DNA of 33,928 bases from an uncultured Alphaproteobacteria bacterium (GTDB lineage Bacteria; Pseudomonadota; Alphaproteobacteria; HIMB59; GCA-002718135). A model generated the notes under the pieces. That model did no database searches. It had not been told where the DNA came from and saw only the letters and a program-made list of their open reading frames with translations. The translations under genes and the position numbers were made by a program. The stretch's first letter is position 1; every line of letters begins with the position of its first letter. This document shows, piece after piece, positions 19,251 through 27,644 of this stretch. Where the stretch lies: NCBI GenBank assembly GCA_902577905.1, contig CACHAQ010000016.1, forward strand, positions 1 through 33,928. Reading direction: 5' to 3'.

Positions 19251-20165
19251 ATGTCAAGAAACTTAATGTTAGCAGTCATATTGTTAATAGCTTCTTCTTT
19301 ATTTTGGTCAGGAAATTTCTTTTTTGGAAAAGTTGCTCACATAACTGATCTTTCACCATTTAAATTAAGTTTTTTTAGATGGTCTTTAGCTTTGCTTTTA
19401 TTACTACCTTTCACCATTAAAAGCATTTTGGTAAATTTTAAGTATTACAAAGAGAACTTTTTACTAATGACTACATTAAGTATTTTAAGTGTTACAATAT
19501 TTAACTCATTTACATATATTTCATTGCAGACAACTTTAGTTTTAAATTCAACTATAATGGCATCTACTGCACCTGTAATTATGATTGGTTTCTCTTGGCT
19601 AATGTTTCGAACTAAAATCTCTAAACTTCAACTAATTGGTATAATTTTATCTTTATTAGGTGCTTTATCTATAATTTTAAAAGGAAATTTAAATAATCTA
19701 TATACTCTTAATTTTACTATTGGTGATATTTGGATGTTTGCTGCTGTAATATCTTGGTGCTTATATTCCGTCCTGTTAAAAAAGATGGATACATCAATCC
19801 CTCAACTAGCAAGCTTAGAAGTAATGATTATTATTGGCTTATTTTTTATTATTCCATTTTATCTTTTTGAATCTTTTAATGGTACCTTTTTACTTTCATC
19901 TTCTTATGACTTTTTCATTATTATTTATGTTGCTATCTTTGCAAGTATTGCTGCTTATTTTGCTTGGAACAAGGGTGTCTATTTAATTGGACCAAATAGA
20001 GCTGGTTTATTTTTACACTTTATACCTGTCTTTGCTGCAATTTGGGCAATAACTTTTTTAAATGAAAGTTTTGCAATATTTCATATTGTAGGTGTTTTTT
20101 TTATAATTACAGGAATTATATTATCTAATATAAGATTTAAAAATGAACAAAATAGTCAAAACTGA
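19251..20165 (+). CDS. EamA/DMT-family membrane transporter
   Basis: The 304-residue inner-membrane protein has about ten hydrophobic helices arranged as two repeated EamA halves (about 5-140 and 155-295). Typical signatures are the first helix with SSLFWSGNFFFGKVA, LSLLGALSIIL at the end of the first half and SIAAYFAWNKGVYLIGPNRAG in the second. The family usually exports amino acids, nucleosides or other metabolites. Its place directly after the dehydrogenase, with no intergenic base, suggests a substrate related to that operon. It overlaps msrB by 23 bases. Confidence 0.88.
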   Translation: MSRNLMLAVILLIASSLFWSGNFFFGKVAHITDLSPFKLSFFRWSLALLLLLPFTIKSILVNFKYYKENFLLMTTLSILSVTIFNSFTYISLQTTLVLNSTIMASTAPVIMIGFSWLMFRTKISKLQLIGIILSLLGALSIILKGNLNNLYTLNFTIGDIWMFAAVISWCLYSVLLKKMDTSIPQLASLEVMIIIGLFFIIPFYLFESFNGTFLLSSSYDFFIIIYVAIFASIAAYFAWNKGVYLIGPNRAGLFLHFIPVFAAIWAITFLNESFAIFHIVGVFFIITGIILSNIRFKNEQNSQN

Positions 20166-20538
20166 TCAGGAATGGAAATCTCTTCTCACAGAAGATGAAT
20201 ATTACGTAACAAGACAAAAGGGAACAGAACCACCTTTTTCTGGTAAAAATTTTGAAATTATTAATGGCGGTATTTTTAAATGTAAATGCTGTGGTAATGA
20301 ATTATTTAATAGTTCTACAAAATATGATTCTTATTGTGGATGGCCAAGTTTTTTTGAGCAAATATCACCTGAAGCAATTAAAACAGAGACTGATAGATCT
20401 CATGGAATGGTGCGTATTGAAATTATGTGCGCCAAATGTGATGCTCATTTAGGCCATGTCTTTGATGACGGTCCAGAGCCTACTGGCAAAAGATATTGTG
20501 TAAATTCACTTTCTATTAATTACGAAGAATTTGAATAA
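20143..20538 (+). CDS. msrB: Peptide methionine-(R)-S-oxide reductase
   Basis: MsrB reduces the R form of methionine sulfoxide in oxidised proteins. The 131-residue protein has zinc-binding CxxC pairs at CKCCGNELF and CAKCDAHLG, the YDSYCGWPSF block, the catalytic cysteine in RYCVNSLSINY and DDGPEPTGKRYC leading to it. Length is standard for a stand-alone MsrB. The start lies inside the end of the EamA gene (23-base overlap) and the stop overlaps the next gene by 8 bases. An alternative ATG in another frame within this gene gives no recognisable protein. Confidence 0.95.
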   Translation: MNKIVKTDQEWKSLLTEDEYYVTRQKGTEPPFSGKNFEIINGGIFKCKCCGNELFNSSTKYDSYCGWPSFFEQISPEAIKTETDRSHGMVRIEIMCAKCDAHLGHVFDDGPEPTGKRYCVNSLSINYEEFE

Positions 20539-21712
20539 TACTTTTTATACACTCCTATTTTCATCAATAGGTCATGCACTCATGCATATGTTTGCAGCAT
20601 TTTATTTTGTAATCGTCCTGACGATAGAAAAAGAATGGAATATTTCTTACGATCAATTAATTAGATTATGGTCTCTTGGAGCTCTACTAATTGGTTTAGG
20701 GGCAATTCCTTTTGGGTGGTTAAGTGATAAATGGTCCCGTTCAGGAACAATGACAATTATGTTTATTGGAATGGGGTTAGCCTCCATTTTATGTGGTTTA
20801 AGCACATCAGTTTCTTTTTTATTTTTTTCCTTATCACTTCTCGGACTTTTCTGTTCAATTTACCATCCTGTAGGCATTCCTTGGGTGATTCATGCAGCTA
20901 ACAAACAGGGAAGAGCGCTTGGTGTAAATGGTATTTTTGGTGGGGTAGGGATTGGCTCTGGAGCATTTGTAGCTGGTACTCTAATAGAATTACTAAATTG
21001 GCAACTAGCTTTTATATTACCTGGTTTAATATCAATTATTATTGGGTTTATTCTTATTTACTTAATCTTAATTGATAAAATATCTTACAAAAATTATTTT
21101 ATTAAAAATGATAATCAAGATCATTCACGTAATGAGATGATTTTAATTGCATTAATAATGCTATTATCAATGTTTGCTCTTGGATTATCTTTTCACAATA
21201 CACAAACAGCCTTACCAAAAGTATTTGAAATACGAATTGGTAACACAAGTTCAATTCAAATTGGATTTATGATAGCAATTATCTATTTTATTTCTGGTGC
21301 AACAACATTTGTTGGAGGCTTACTTGCTGATCGATTTAATTTAAAAACTATTTACTTAATTGGTATATTTCTTCAGTTTCCTTGCTACCTAGGAATAGCT
21401 TACATATCTGGTTACTCTTTAGTAGTGTTATGTATTCTAGCTGCCGTATTTAATGCAAGTATTCTGCCTACAGAAAATCTTCTACTTGGAAGGTTTACAC
21501 CTCAAAAGTATCATGGTGTTGTATATGGAATTAAGTTTATTCTAGCATTTGGATCAGGACCAATTTCGGTATTCTTAATTTCAGAAATATATTCCATAAC
21601 TTTAGAGTTTACTTATTTGTTTTTAATTAATGCAATAATGATGGCTATAGTTTCAATCTTTATTATTTTCTTACCCATTGAAGGTAATCAAAGAACAGTT
21701 ACTCAGGATTAG
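20531..21712 (+). CDS. Major facilitator superfamily permease
   Basis: The 393-residue protein has about twelve membrane helices and the MFS cytoplasmic-loop motif between helices 2 and 3 (GWLSDKWSRSG, about 58-68), with a weaker counterpart in the second half (GGLLADRF). The segment YHPVGIPWV, with the GRALGVNGIFGG stretch that follows, recalls FSR-like drug/metabolite transporters. The substrate is not predictable. The start is a TTG that overlaps the msrB stop by 8 bases; starting at a later ATG would delete much of helix 1. The 3' end overlaps a convergent small gene by 14 bases. Confidence 0.87.
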   Translation: MNNTFYTLLFSSIGHALMHMFAAFYFVIVLTIEKEWNISYDQLIRLWSLGALLIGLGAIPFGWLSDKWSRSGTMTIMFIGMGLASILCGLSTSVSFLFFSLSLLGLFCSIYHPVGIPWVIHAANKQGRALGVNGIFGGVGIGSGAFVAGTLIELLNWQLAFILPGLISIIIGFILIYLILIDKISYKNYFIKNDNQDHSRNEMILIALIMLLSMFALGLSFHNTQTALPKVFEIRIGNTSSIQIGFMIAIIYFISGATTFVGGLLADRFNLKTIYLIGIFLQFPCYLGIAYISGYSLVVLCILAAVFNASILPTENLLLGRFTPQKYHGVVYGIKFILAFGSGPISVFLISEIYSITLEFTYLFLINAIMMAIVSIFIIFLPIEGNQRTVTQD

Positions 21713-21926
21713 ATTTTATCTTCTCAAGATAATTAATAACTTCATTAAACTTTTCATCAGGTATATCTTTATAGGTCATACCAAAATGATTTTTTACCTC
21801 TAAAGCAACATGAGCATAAGGATTTCTACCCTTAGGATGATTGGGGTGGTCAGGTAATTTTCCTATTAAAAAATCACCTGTTTCTTGAATTAGCTTCCAA
21901 ATTTTAGATGCGTTTTCTTTATTCAA
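21699..21926 (-). CDS. Small conserved-looking protein with an ORF6C-like segment
   Basis: This is a 75-residue hydrophilic protein with no signal peptide or membrane helix. Residues about 35-70 (NPYAHVALEVKNHFGM, then YKDIPDEKFNEVINYLEKI) follow the pattern of the ORF6C/antirepressor C-terminal domain of phage regulators (aromatic-x3-F-x-V-x-S/T-Y-K-x-I-P-x3-F-x-E). This is inferred from memory of the pattern, not from a search. The only possible start is TTG, one base after the peptidase stop, so it should be translated by coupling. The tight coupling and natural composition support a real gene. Function is unknown. Confidence 0.6.
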   Translation of the reverse strand: MNKENASKIWKLIQETGDFLIGKLPDHPNHPKGRNPYAHVALEVKNHFGMTYKDIPDEKFNEVINYLEKIKSNPE

Positions 21927-21927
21927 C

Positions 21928-23250
21928 TTATCTAGCTAAAGCACCCATTGGATCCCAAGGTGCAAGCGCTACTGGTTCCATATCTAAGTATTTTAAAAGT
22001 CTTTTGTTTAAATATTTTTTATCGATGACAACTTCATAGGTATATTCATCAAACCATTCATCGGTCATCATCATATATCCTTGGTTACCACTTTTTGTTC
22101 CCCAGCTATTTTCAATTTTCCATTTAGTTGAATTTCTTTTTTTAATATCGACACCTGTTAAAAGCATGGCATGAGTCATTTCACTATCACCGTACTCCAA
22201 ACGAGTTTGTTTATTCATCTTAAATGAAGTTTGAAAAACATTTTCATAGTCATAAATGCCCATATCAAGTACACCCATATCACGACTAAAACGTTTCCCA
22301 ACATCACAACCAAACCACACAGCTTCATTGTTTTTTATTGAATCCATAGCAGATTTTTTTAATTCTTTAATATCTACATTTAAATATTTAATAATTTGTC
22401 CTTCAACAACGTTACCAAGATATTCTACTGTGTACATTGTATTAAATTTTTTATTGCTCATTGGAGCATGAATTAAGCAAACTTTATCTTTAATATTGAT
22501 ATCTGCATATTTTTTGCAGAAATCAATCGGTGTCATATCTGAAATGACAATATGTCTATTATCTTTATTTCTTGTAGACCAATTGATAACATCTGGTGGT
22601 TGACCTAGAAACATTGCCAGTAAATTATAGATTGTTTCAATCATATCTTTTTTAAGAGCTGCAGAATTTTTTGCTGGTTTTTTTCTTAGTATAGACGAAA
22701 ACTCTCTTAATTTGTGCGTAAGAATATAATTCATAGCACCAGATTTACTACTATGATTTGTTTCAGGCATTACGTCTTTAGGTACTGCACCGTACTTATT
22801 AATTAAGTTTACAAACATATCCCACTGTCCACCATCTTGAACAGGTGCTTTTAAAAGATGTGTTATTAATCTGCTTTCATATGATTCATCTCTTGATTTG
22901 ATAATATTCTCTAAAAAATAGTTCGCTTTCTCTAACTTATCCCAAAACATGAAATAATTTTGTGAAAACTCAAATGTATTTAATTCAAGGCTATCAACAA
23001 CTTGCAAACGCATAAGATTTAATCCTGCAAATCCCCAACATCTACCCGATGCCATTTGGTTTGTTGCAGGCAGTTCTTTTTTAATTAGATTAGAAAAATT
23101 ATGATTTATTTGACTAAAGTTTTCCCAATTGAGTGCAACATTGGCTAAATCATTTTTTATTAATGCATTTCGTGAAGCTGTATTTTTATTATTTCTTAAA
23201 AATTTATTTTTGAAAGTTTTTATTGTTGATAGAGATATATTTTTTGCCAT
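21928..23250 (-). CDS. pepC: Bleomycin-hydrolase/aminopeptidase C family cysteine peptidase (C1B)
   Basis: This is a cytoplasmic papain-fold aminopeptidase that normally forms a hexameric barrel. The 440-residue protein matches family length. Catalytic residues are visible: Gln65 (oxyanion hole), Cys71 in SGRCWGFAG, His360 in THAMLLTG and Asn381 in ENSWG. No signal peptide is seen. The C-terminus reads EPVALAPWDPMGALAR. In the family this arm lies in the active site and sets aminopeptidase specificity. The extra basic residue after GALA resembles the yeast homologue, whose terminal lysine is self-cleaved. It lies 30 bases after topA and 1 base before the small TTG-started gene. Confidence 0.93.
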   Translation of the reverse strand: MAKNISLSTIKTFKNKFLRNNKNTASRNALIKNDLANVALNWENFSQINHNFSNLIKKELPATNQMASGRCWGFAGLNLMRLQVVDSLELNTFEFSQNYFMFWDKLEKANYFLENIIKSRDESYESRLITHLLKAPVQDGGQWDMFVNLINKYGAVPKDVMPETNHSSKSGAMNYILTHKLREFSSILRKKPAKNSAALKKDMIETIYNLLAMFLGQPPDVINWSTRNKDNRHIVISDMTPIDFCKKYADINIKDKVCLIHAPMSNKKFNTMYTVEYLGNVVEGQIIKYLNVDIKELKKSAMDSIKNNEAVWFGCDVGKRFSRDMGVLDMGIYDYENVFQTSFKMNKQTRLEYGDSEMTHAMLLTGVDIKKRNSTKWKIENSWGTKSGNQGYMMMTDEWFDEYTYEVVIDKKYLNKRLLKYLDMEPVALAPWDPMGALAR

Positions 23251-23280
23251 ATTCTCTATTTAAAACTATTTCAGCTTAAT

Positions 23281-25806
23281 TCAATTCTTAACTGTTTTTT
23301 TCTTTTTTTTGAGACCCATTTTAGCTTTTCTTTCATCAATTAACCTAATGGCATCTTCTAGTTTTAAGTTATCTATTGTTTGATCACCAAGAATTGATGC
23401 ATTTATTTTCCCACATTTTACATATGGTCCAAATTTTCCATCGTGGGCAGTAATATTTTTCTTTTCCGTTGGATGCTCTCCAAATGTTTTTAACGTCGCA
23501 TTACCTCTCTGTGTAGGTTTAGCAATTAATTCAATGGCTCTTTCAAGTTCAATATCAAGAATGTTATCTGTTTTTTCGAGAGCTTTATATTTTTTATCAT
23601 GCAAAATATATGGGCCATACATTCCTATACCTGCACTAACCGTTTTATTTGTTTCTGGATGAAATCCTAATTTACGTGGTAAACCAAGTAGTTGGATTGC
23701 TGTGTTTAATCCTATTTCATCTGGTTCAAAATTTTTAGGAATAGAAACTCTTTTTGGTTTCTTTTCTTTTGTCCCTTCACCAACTTGCATATAAAATCCA
23801 TATGGACCTTTACGAAGTGTAATCATTTCTCCTGTTTCAGGATAAATACCAATTTCTTTTGGTCCACTAAGTGCAGTGCCATCTTTGTCATTTAATTGAT
23901 TAAACTGAACCGTGTATTTGCAATCAGGATAATTAGAGCAACCAATAAAACCTCCAAACTTGCCAACTTTTATTCCTAGTCTTCCATTATCACAGGTTGG
24001 ACATTTCCTTTTTTCATCTGCTCCGTTTGGCGGAAAGAAATGAGGACCCAGGGCTTCATCTAAAACATCAATGACTTCTCTGTTTGATTTACCTACAGTT
24101 TCATCGCAAAGTTGTTTAAATGTTTCCCAAAATTTTCTTAGAACCTCTTTCCAATCAAGTTTACCATCAGAAATTTCATCAAGTTGATTTTCAAGATCAG
24201 CGGTAAAATCATATTCGACATATTGATTGAAATATTTCTCTAAAAATATCGATACTATTCTTCCTCTATCATGAGGATTAAAACGTTTTTTATCTAAAAT
24301 TACATAATCTCTATCTTGTAGAACTTTAATAATAGAAGCATAAGTAGATGGTCTGCCAATACCAAGTTCTTCAAGTTTTTTAACTAAGCTTGCTTCGGTG
24401 TAACGAGGAGGAGGGGAGGTAAAATGTTGTGTCTTTTCAACTTCTTTGAGATTTAAACTCTCTCCTTCACTCATGGAAGGAAGAATTGTCTCTTTTTCTT
24501 CATCTTTATCATCATCTTTAGCTTCTTGATAAACTTTGTACATTCCAGGAAACTTAATTGTTGATCCATTTGCTCGTAAAACAATTTTTTTATCTTCGTT
24601 TATAATATCAACAGCTACTTGATCTAATACAGCACTTGCCATTTGTGAACTTACCGCTCTTTGCCATATAATTTCATATAACTTGTATTCTTCTAAAGTA
24701 ATGTATTGCTTAATATCTTTTGGTGTTAGATAAATATTTGTTGGTCTAATGCATTCATGTGCTTCTTGGGCATTTTTAGCTTTAGATTTATAAACTCTTG
24801 GTGCTTCTGGTAAATAGTTTGCACCATAATTATCAGTAACAAAACCTCGAACTTGGTTAATAGCTTCTTTTGACATGACGACACTGTCTGTTCGCATATA
24901 AGTTATTAAGCCAGTTGTTTCTCCTTTAATATCTGTTCCTTCATAAAGGCGTTGAGCTGTGCGCATTGTTTGACTAGCACTAAGACCAAGTTTACGACTA
25001 GACTCAATTTGCATTGTAGATGTAGTAAAAGCAGGGTAGGGATTTCTTCTAGCTTCTTTTTTAGTAATATTTCCAACAGTGAAAGTAGAATTTTTAATAT
25101 CATTAAAAATTTTTGTAGCTTCACCCTCATTTTTAATATCAAGTTTATCTACTTTATTCCCATCATAAACTGTAAGTCTGGAATTAATGATTTTATCTTC
25201 TTTATTTCTAAACTCACCTTGTAAAGACCAATATTCCTGTGGAATAAATTTTTCTATTTCAAGTTCTCTCTCACTAATTATTCTTAAGGCTACAGACTGA
25301 ACTCTACCAGCTGATTTTGAACCTGGTAACTTTCTCCATAGCACTGGAGAAAGTGTAAAACCAACAAGAAAATCTAACGCTCTTCTTGTAAGATAAGCAT
25401 TTACTAAATTTTCATCAATTTCTCTTGGCTCTTTAAGACTATCAAGAACTGCATTTTTTGTAATTTCATTAAATGTAACACGGTGAATATTTAATTTTGA
25501 AAGTGATGAATTATCTCTAAGTAGTTTTTCTACATGCCAAGCTATGGCTTCACCTTCACGGTCAGGGTCAGTGGCTAGATATAAATTTTCAGATTTTTTT
25601 GCTGCATCTGTTATTTCTTTTATTACTTTTTTTCCACGATCACTGGTTTCCCATTTCATTTGGAAATCATTTTCAGTATCTATCGCATCATTTTTTGCTG
25701 ATAAATCTCGAACATGTCCCACACTTGCGAGAACTTTGAAGTCAGAGCCTAAATATTTATTAATAGACTTTGCCTTTGATGGTGATTCAACAATTAATAC
25801 ATTCAT
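23281..25806 (-). CDS. topA: DNA topoisomerase I
   Basis: This type IA topoisomerase relaxes negative supercoils. From the ATG at 25806 the protein is 841 residues and starts MNVLIVESPSKAKSI, as the family does. A TTG at 25821 would add five residues and is less likely. It has a Toprim domain with ATDPDREGEAIAWH, the catalytic Tyr303 in ITYMRTDS, and one C4 zinc ribbon (CPTCDNGRLG...GCSNYPDC, about 605-640). At least three Gly-Pro-Tyr topoisomerase C-terminal repeats follow (GPYGFYM, GMYGPYI, GKFGPYV). The tail is lysine-rich. dprA, often adjacent in relatives, is missing. Confidence 0.97.
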   Translation of the reverse strand: MNVLIVESPSKAKSINKYLGSDFKVLASVGHVRDLSAKNDAIDTENDFQMKWETSDRGKKVIKEITDAAKKSENLYLATDPDREGEAIAWHVEKLLRDNSSLSKLNIHRVTFNEITKNAVLDSLKEPREIDENLVNAYLTRRALDFLVGFTLSPVLWRKLPGSKSAGRVQSVALRIISERELEIEKFIPQEYWSLQGEFRNKEDKIINSRLTVYDGNKVDKLDIKNEGEATKIFNDIKNSTFTVGNITKKEARRNPYPAFTTSTMQIESSRKLGLSASQTMRTAQRLYEGTDIKGETTGLITYMRTDSVVMSKEAINQVRGFVTDNYGANYLPEAPRVYKSKAKNAQEAHECIRPTNIYLTPKDIKQYITLEEYKLYEIIWQRAVSSQMASAVLDQVAVDIINEDKKIVLRANGSTIKFPGMYKVYQEAKDDDKDEEKETILPSMSEGESLNLKEVEKTQHFTSPPPRYTEASLVKKLEELGIGRPSTYASIIKVLQDRDYVILDKKRFNPHDRGRIVSIFLEKYFNQYVEYDFTADLENQLDEISDGKLDWKEVLRKFWETFKQLCDETVGKSNREVIDVLDEALGPHFFPPNGADEKRKCPTCDNGRLGIKVGKFGGFIGCSNYPDCKYTVQFNQLNDKDGTALSGPKEIGIYPETGEMITLRKGPYGFYMQVGEGTKEKKPKRVSIPKNFEPDEIGLNTAIQLLGLPRKLGFHPETNKTVSAGIGMYGPYILHDKKYKALEKTDNILDIELERAIELIAKPTQRGNATLKTFGEHPTEKKNITAHDGKFGPYVKCGKINASILGDQTIDNLKLEDAIRLIDERKAKMGLKKKKKTVKN

Positions 25807-25855
25807 AAATTTTGGCCCCAAATTTCAGTTTAAAGATAATTCGTCAAGAAATTTT

Positions 25856-25877
25856 AAAAAAAAGTATATTTTTACTT
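25856..25877 (-). terminator. Weak terminator-like hairpin after plsY
   Basis: Read on the minus strand, AAGTA and TACTT form a 5-base-pair stem with a 6-base loop, overlapping the plsY stop codon and followed at once by a run of T. The stem contains only one G-C pair, so it is weak. If functional it would separate plsY from topA, which has 65 bases of its own upstream space. Confidence 0.28.
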
Positions 25878-26477
25878 GGATAATTTAATTTTACTTTCAG
25901 TTTTGTTTATGAGTCTTTTAATGTTTTCTGTGTGTTTAAGATAAATAATTAAAGTTAAATAAATAAAGAAAATTAGAATATAAAAATTAAAATTAATAAA
26001 AATATAATAAGCTGGAGCTACTAAAACTCCAATTAAAGATCCAAGAGAAGAGTATTTACTTACAAAAGCAGTAACAAGCCATACTAATAAAAATAAAAGT
26101 GCAATGTAAGGATTAAGACCAAATAAGAAACCAATATACGTTGCTACACCTTTTCCACCTTTAAATTTTAACCAAACAGGATAGATATGACCTAATATGG
26201 CAAAGTGACAGAGAAGTATTTTATTCAATAAAGAAATATCTTGAAAATATATTTGTAAAATGAGGAATGGAAGAAAACCTTTAAAAATATCAAAACAAAG
26301 AACAATGAATGCTACAAATTTATTTCCTGTTCTTAAAACATTTGTTGCACCTACATTTCCAGAACCAACCTTTCTAATATCTCCCAAGTCAAATAATTTT
26401 GTAAAAATCAATGCAAAGGGTAATGATCCTATTACATAGAACAATATGATTAATGATAAACTACTTACTAAAGTCAT
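25872..26477 (-). CDS. plsY: Acyl-phosphate glycerol-3-phosphate acyltransferase
   Basis: PlsY transfers an acyl group from acyl-phosphate to glycerol 3-phosphate, the first step of phospholipid synthesis, at the inner membrane. The 201-residue protein has about five membrane helices and the three cytoplasmic motifs: GSLPFALI, SGNVGATNVLR (about 38-48) and the KFKGGKGVAT glycine-rich motif (about 105-114). The ATG overlaps the 3' end of pyrB by 17 bases. In many alphaproteobacteria pyrC lies between pyrB and plsY, and here it is absent. Confidence 0.95.
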   Translation of the reverse strand: MTLVSSLSLIILFYVIGSLPFALIFTKLFDLGDIRKVGSGNVGATNVLRTGNKFVAFIVLCFDIFKGFLPFLILQIYFQDISLLNKILLCHFAILGHIYPVWLKFKGGKGVATYIGFLFGLNPYIALLFLLVWLVTAFVSKYSSLGSLIGVLVAPAYYIFINFNFYILIFFIYLTLIIYLKHTENIKRLINKTESKIKLSK

Positions 26478-27606
26478 CTCTGTTTTTAATAATTAAATCT
26501 AAGCATGCCATTCGTATAGCAACACCCATTGCGACCTGTTCTTGTATTAAGCTCCTCGTGACGTCATCAGCAAGTTTTGAGTCTATTTCTACACCACGAT
26601 TCATTGGGCCTGGATGCATAACGAACGCATTTTTTTTTGCATATTTAAGTTTATTGTAATCTAATCCATACTTTTTAAAATAAGTCTTTTGATTTGGCAT
26701 TATTTTCCCAACTATTCTCTCTTTTTGAATACGTAGCATCATAACAATATCACAATTTTGTAATCCCTTTTTCATTTCCGTATAAACATTCACAGGAAGT
26801 TTATTTAAACTTTTTGGTAACCATTCCTTAGGTCCAATAACATTTATTTTTGCACCTAGCTTTGAGAGTATTATTATGTTTGATCGCGCAACACGACTAT
26901 GTAAAATATCTCCGCATATAGCAATTTTTAATTTTGAAAAATTTTCAAATTTATTTTTTATAGTAAGTGCATCTAATAACGCTTGTGTAGGGTGTTCATG
27001 ACTTCCATCACCTGCATTGATTACAGAGGCATCGACTGACTCAGAAATTTTTTTACTAATTCCTTCCTCCGGATGTCTGATAATTAAAACGTCAGGATTC
27101 ATTGAATTAATAGTAGTCATAGTATCGAGTAAGGTTTCACCTTTATTTATAGAACTATCTTTTACCATCACATTAATGAGATCTGCTCCCAATCTTTTAG
27201 CAGCAACTTCAAAACTTGTTCTTGTTCTTGTTGAATCTTCAAAGAATAGATTAAATATTGTTCTTCCTTCTAGAACATTTATTTTTTTAATTTTCCTTTT
27301 ATTAAAAAATATATATTTTTTAGATTCATCTAAAATGTGCTCAATTTCTTTCTTGGTTAAATCAGCTGTTTCTACTAAATGAATTTTTTTAAAAATATTT
27401 TTCGTTCGTTTTAGATTTATATTTGTTTTTGAAGAAATTGATGAATAATATTTTAAGGCTATTCTTTCTGCATCTTTAAGAATTTTTGAACCTGTAGATG
27501 ATCTGATCGCTTTTAATTTTGGCAACTTTACTTTCATTTGCCAATATTTTGAATTTTCTCTTTTGTATAATTTTATGTGTCCTGATTTAAGTAGCTTTGA
27601 ATTCAT
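26461..27606 (-). CDS. pyrB: Aspartate carbamoyltransferase with N-terminal integrase-arm-like extension
   Basis: The catalytic part (from about residue 68) condenses carbamoyl phosphate with aspartate in pyrimidine synthesis. It has STRTRTSFE (125-133), the loop lysine Lys155 (INKGETLLDT), His205 in EHPTQALLD, and HPGPMNRGVEI. The whole ORF is 381 residues against about 310 for the family. Residues about 8-60 (SGHIKLYKRENSKYWQMKV, then IRSSTG and DAERIALKYY) match the N-terminal arm-type DNA-binding domain of phage tyrosine integrases, by pattern recognition. ATGs exist only at residues 1 and 24, both inside this extension. No GTG or TTG lies near the catalytic boundary, so a translated fusion is the simplest reading. 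Confidence 0.92.
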   Translation of the reverse strand: MNSKLLKSGHIKLYKRENSKYWQMKVKLPKLKAIRSSTGSKILKDAERIALKYYSSISSKTNINLKRTKNIFKKIHLVETADLTKKEIEHILDESKKYIFFNKRKIKKINVLEGRTIFNLFFEDSTRTRTSFEVAAKRLGADLINVMVKDSSINKGETLLDTMTTINSMNPDVLIIRHPEEGISKKISESVDASVINAGDGSHEHPTQALLDALTIKNKFENFSKLKIAICGDILHSRVARSNIIILSKLGAKINVIGPKEWLPKSLNKLPVNVYTEMKKGLQNCDIVMMLRIQKERIVGKIMPNQKTYFKKYGLDYNKLKYAKKNAFVMHPGPMNRGVEIDSKLADDVTRSLIQEQVAMGVAIRMACLDLIIKNRDDFSK

Positions 27607-27635
27607 ATGTGTTAATAATGTGTAAGTATGTGTAA
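27607..27635. repeat. Three direct repeats upstream of pyrB
   Basis: The 38-base gap between ruvX and pyrB holds ATGTGTTA (27607-27614), ATGTGTAA (27618-27625) and ATGTGTAA (27628-27635). The repeats are spaced 11 and 10 bases apart, about one helical turn. The first directly abuts the pyrB start codon. On the pyrB strand they read TWACACAT. This is the layout of an operator or of integrase arm-type sites, but with short AT-rich units chance cannot be excluded. Confidence 0.55.
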
Positions 27636-27644
27636 ACTAATTTA

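Noticed and set aside
25807..25821. TTG start five codons upstream for topA
   Set aside because: TopA proteins begin right at the first Toprim strand, and the ATG at 25806 fits that exactly.
27017..27382. 121-codon plus-strand ORF opposite pyrB
   Set aside because: Composition is typical of antisense reading of a real gene, and the minus-strand pyrB catalytic motifs are clear.
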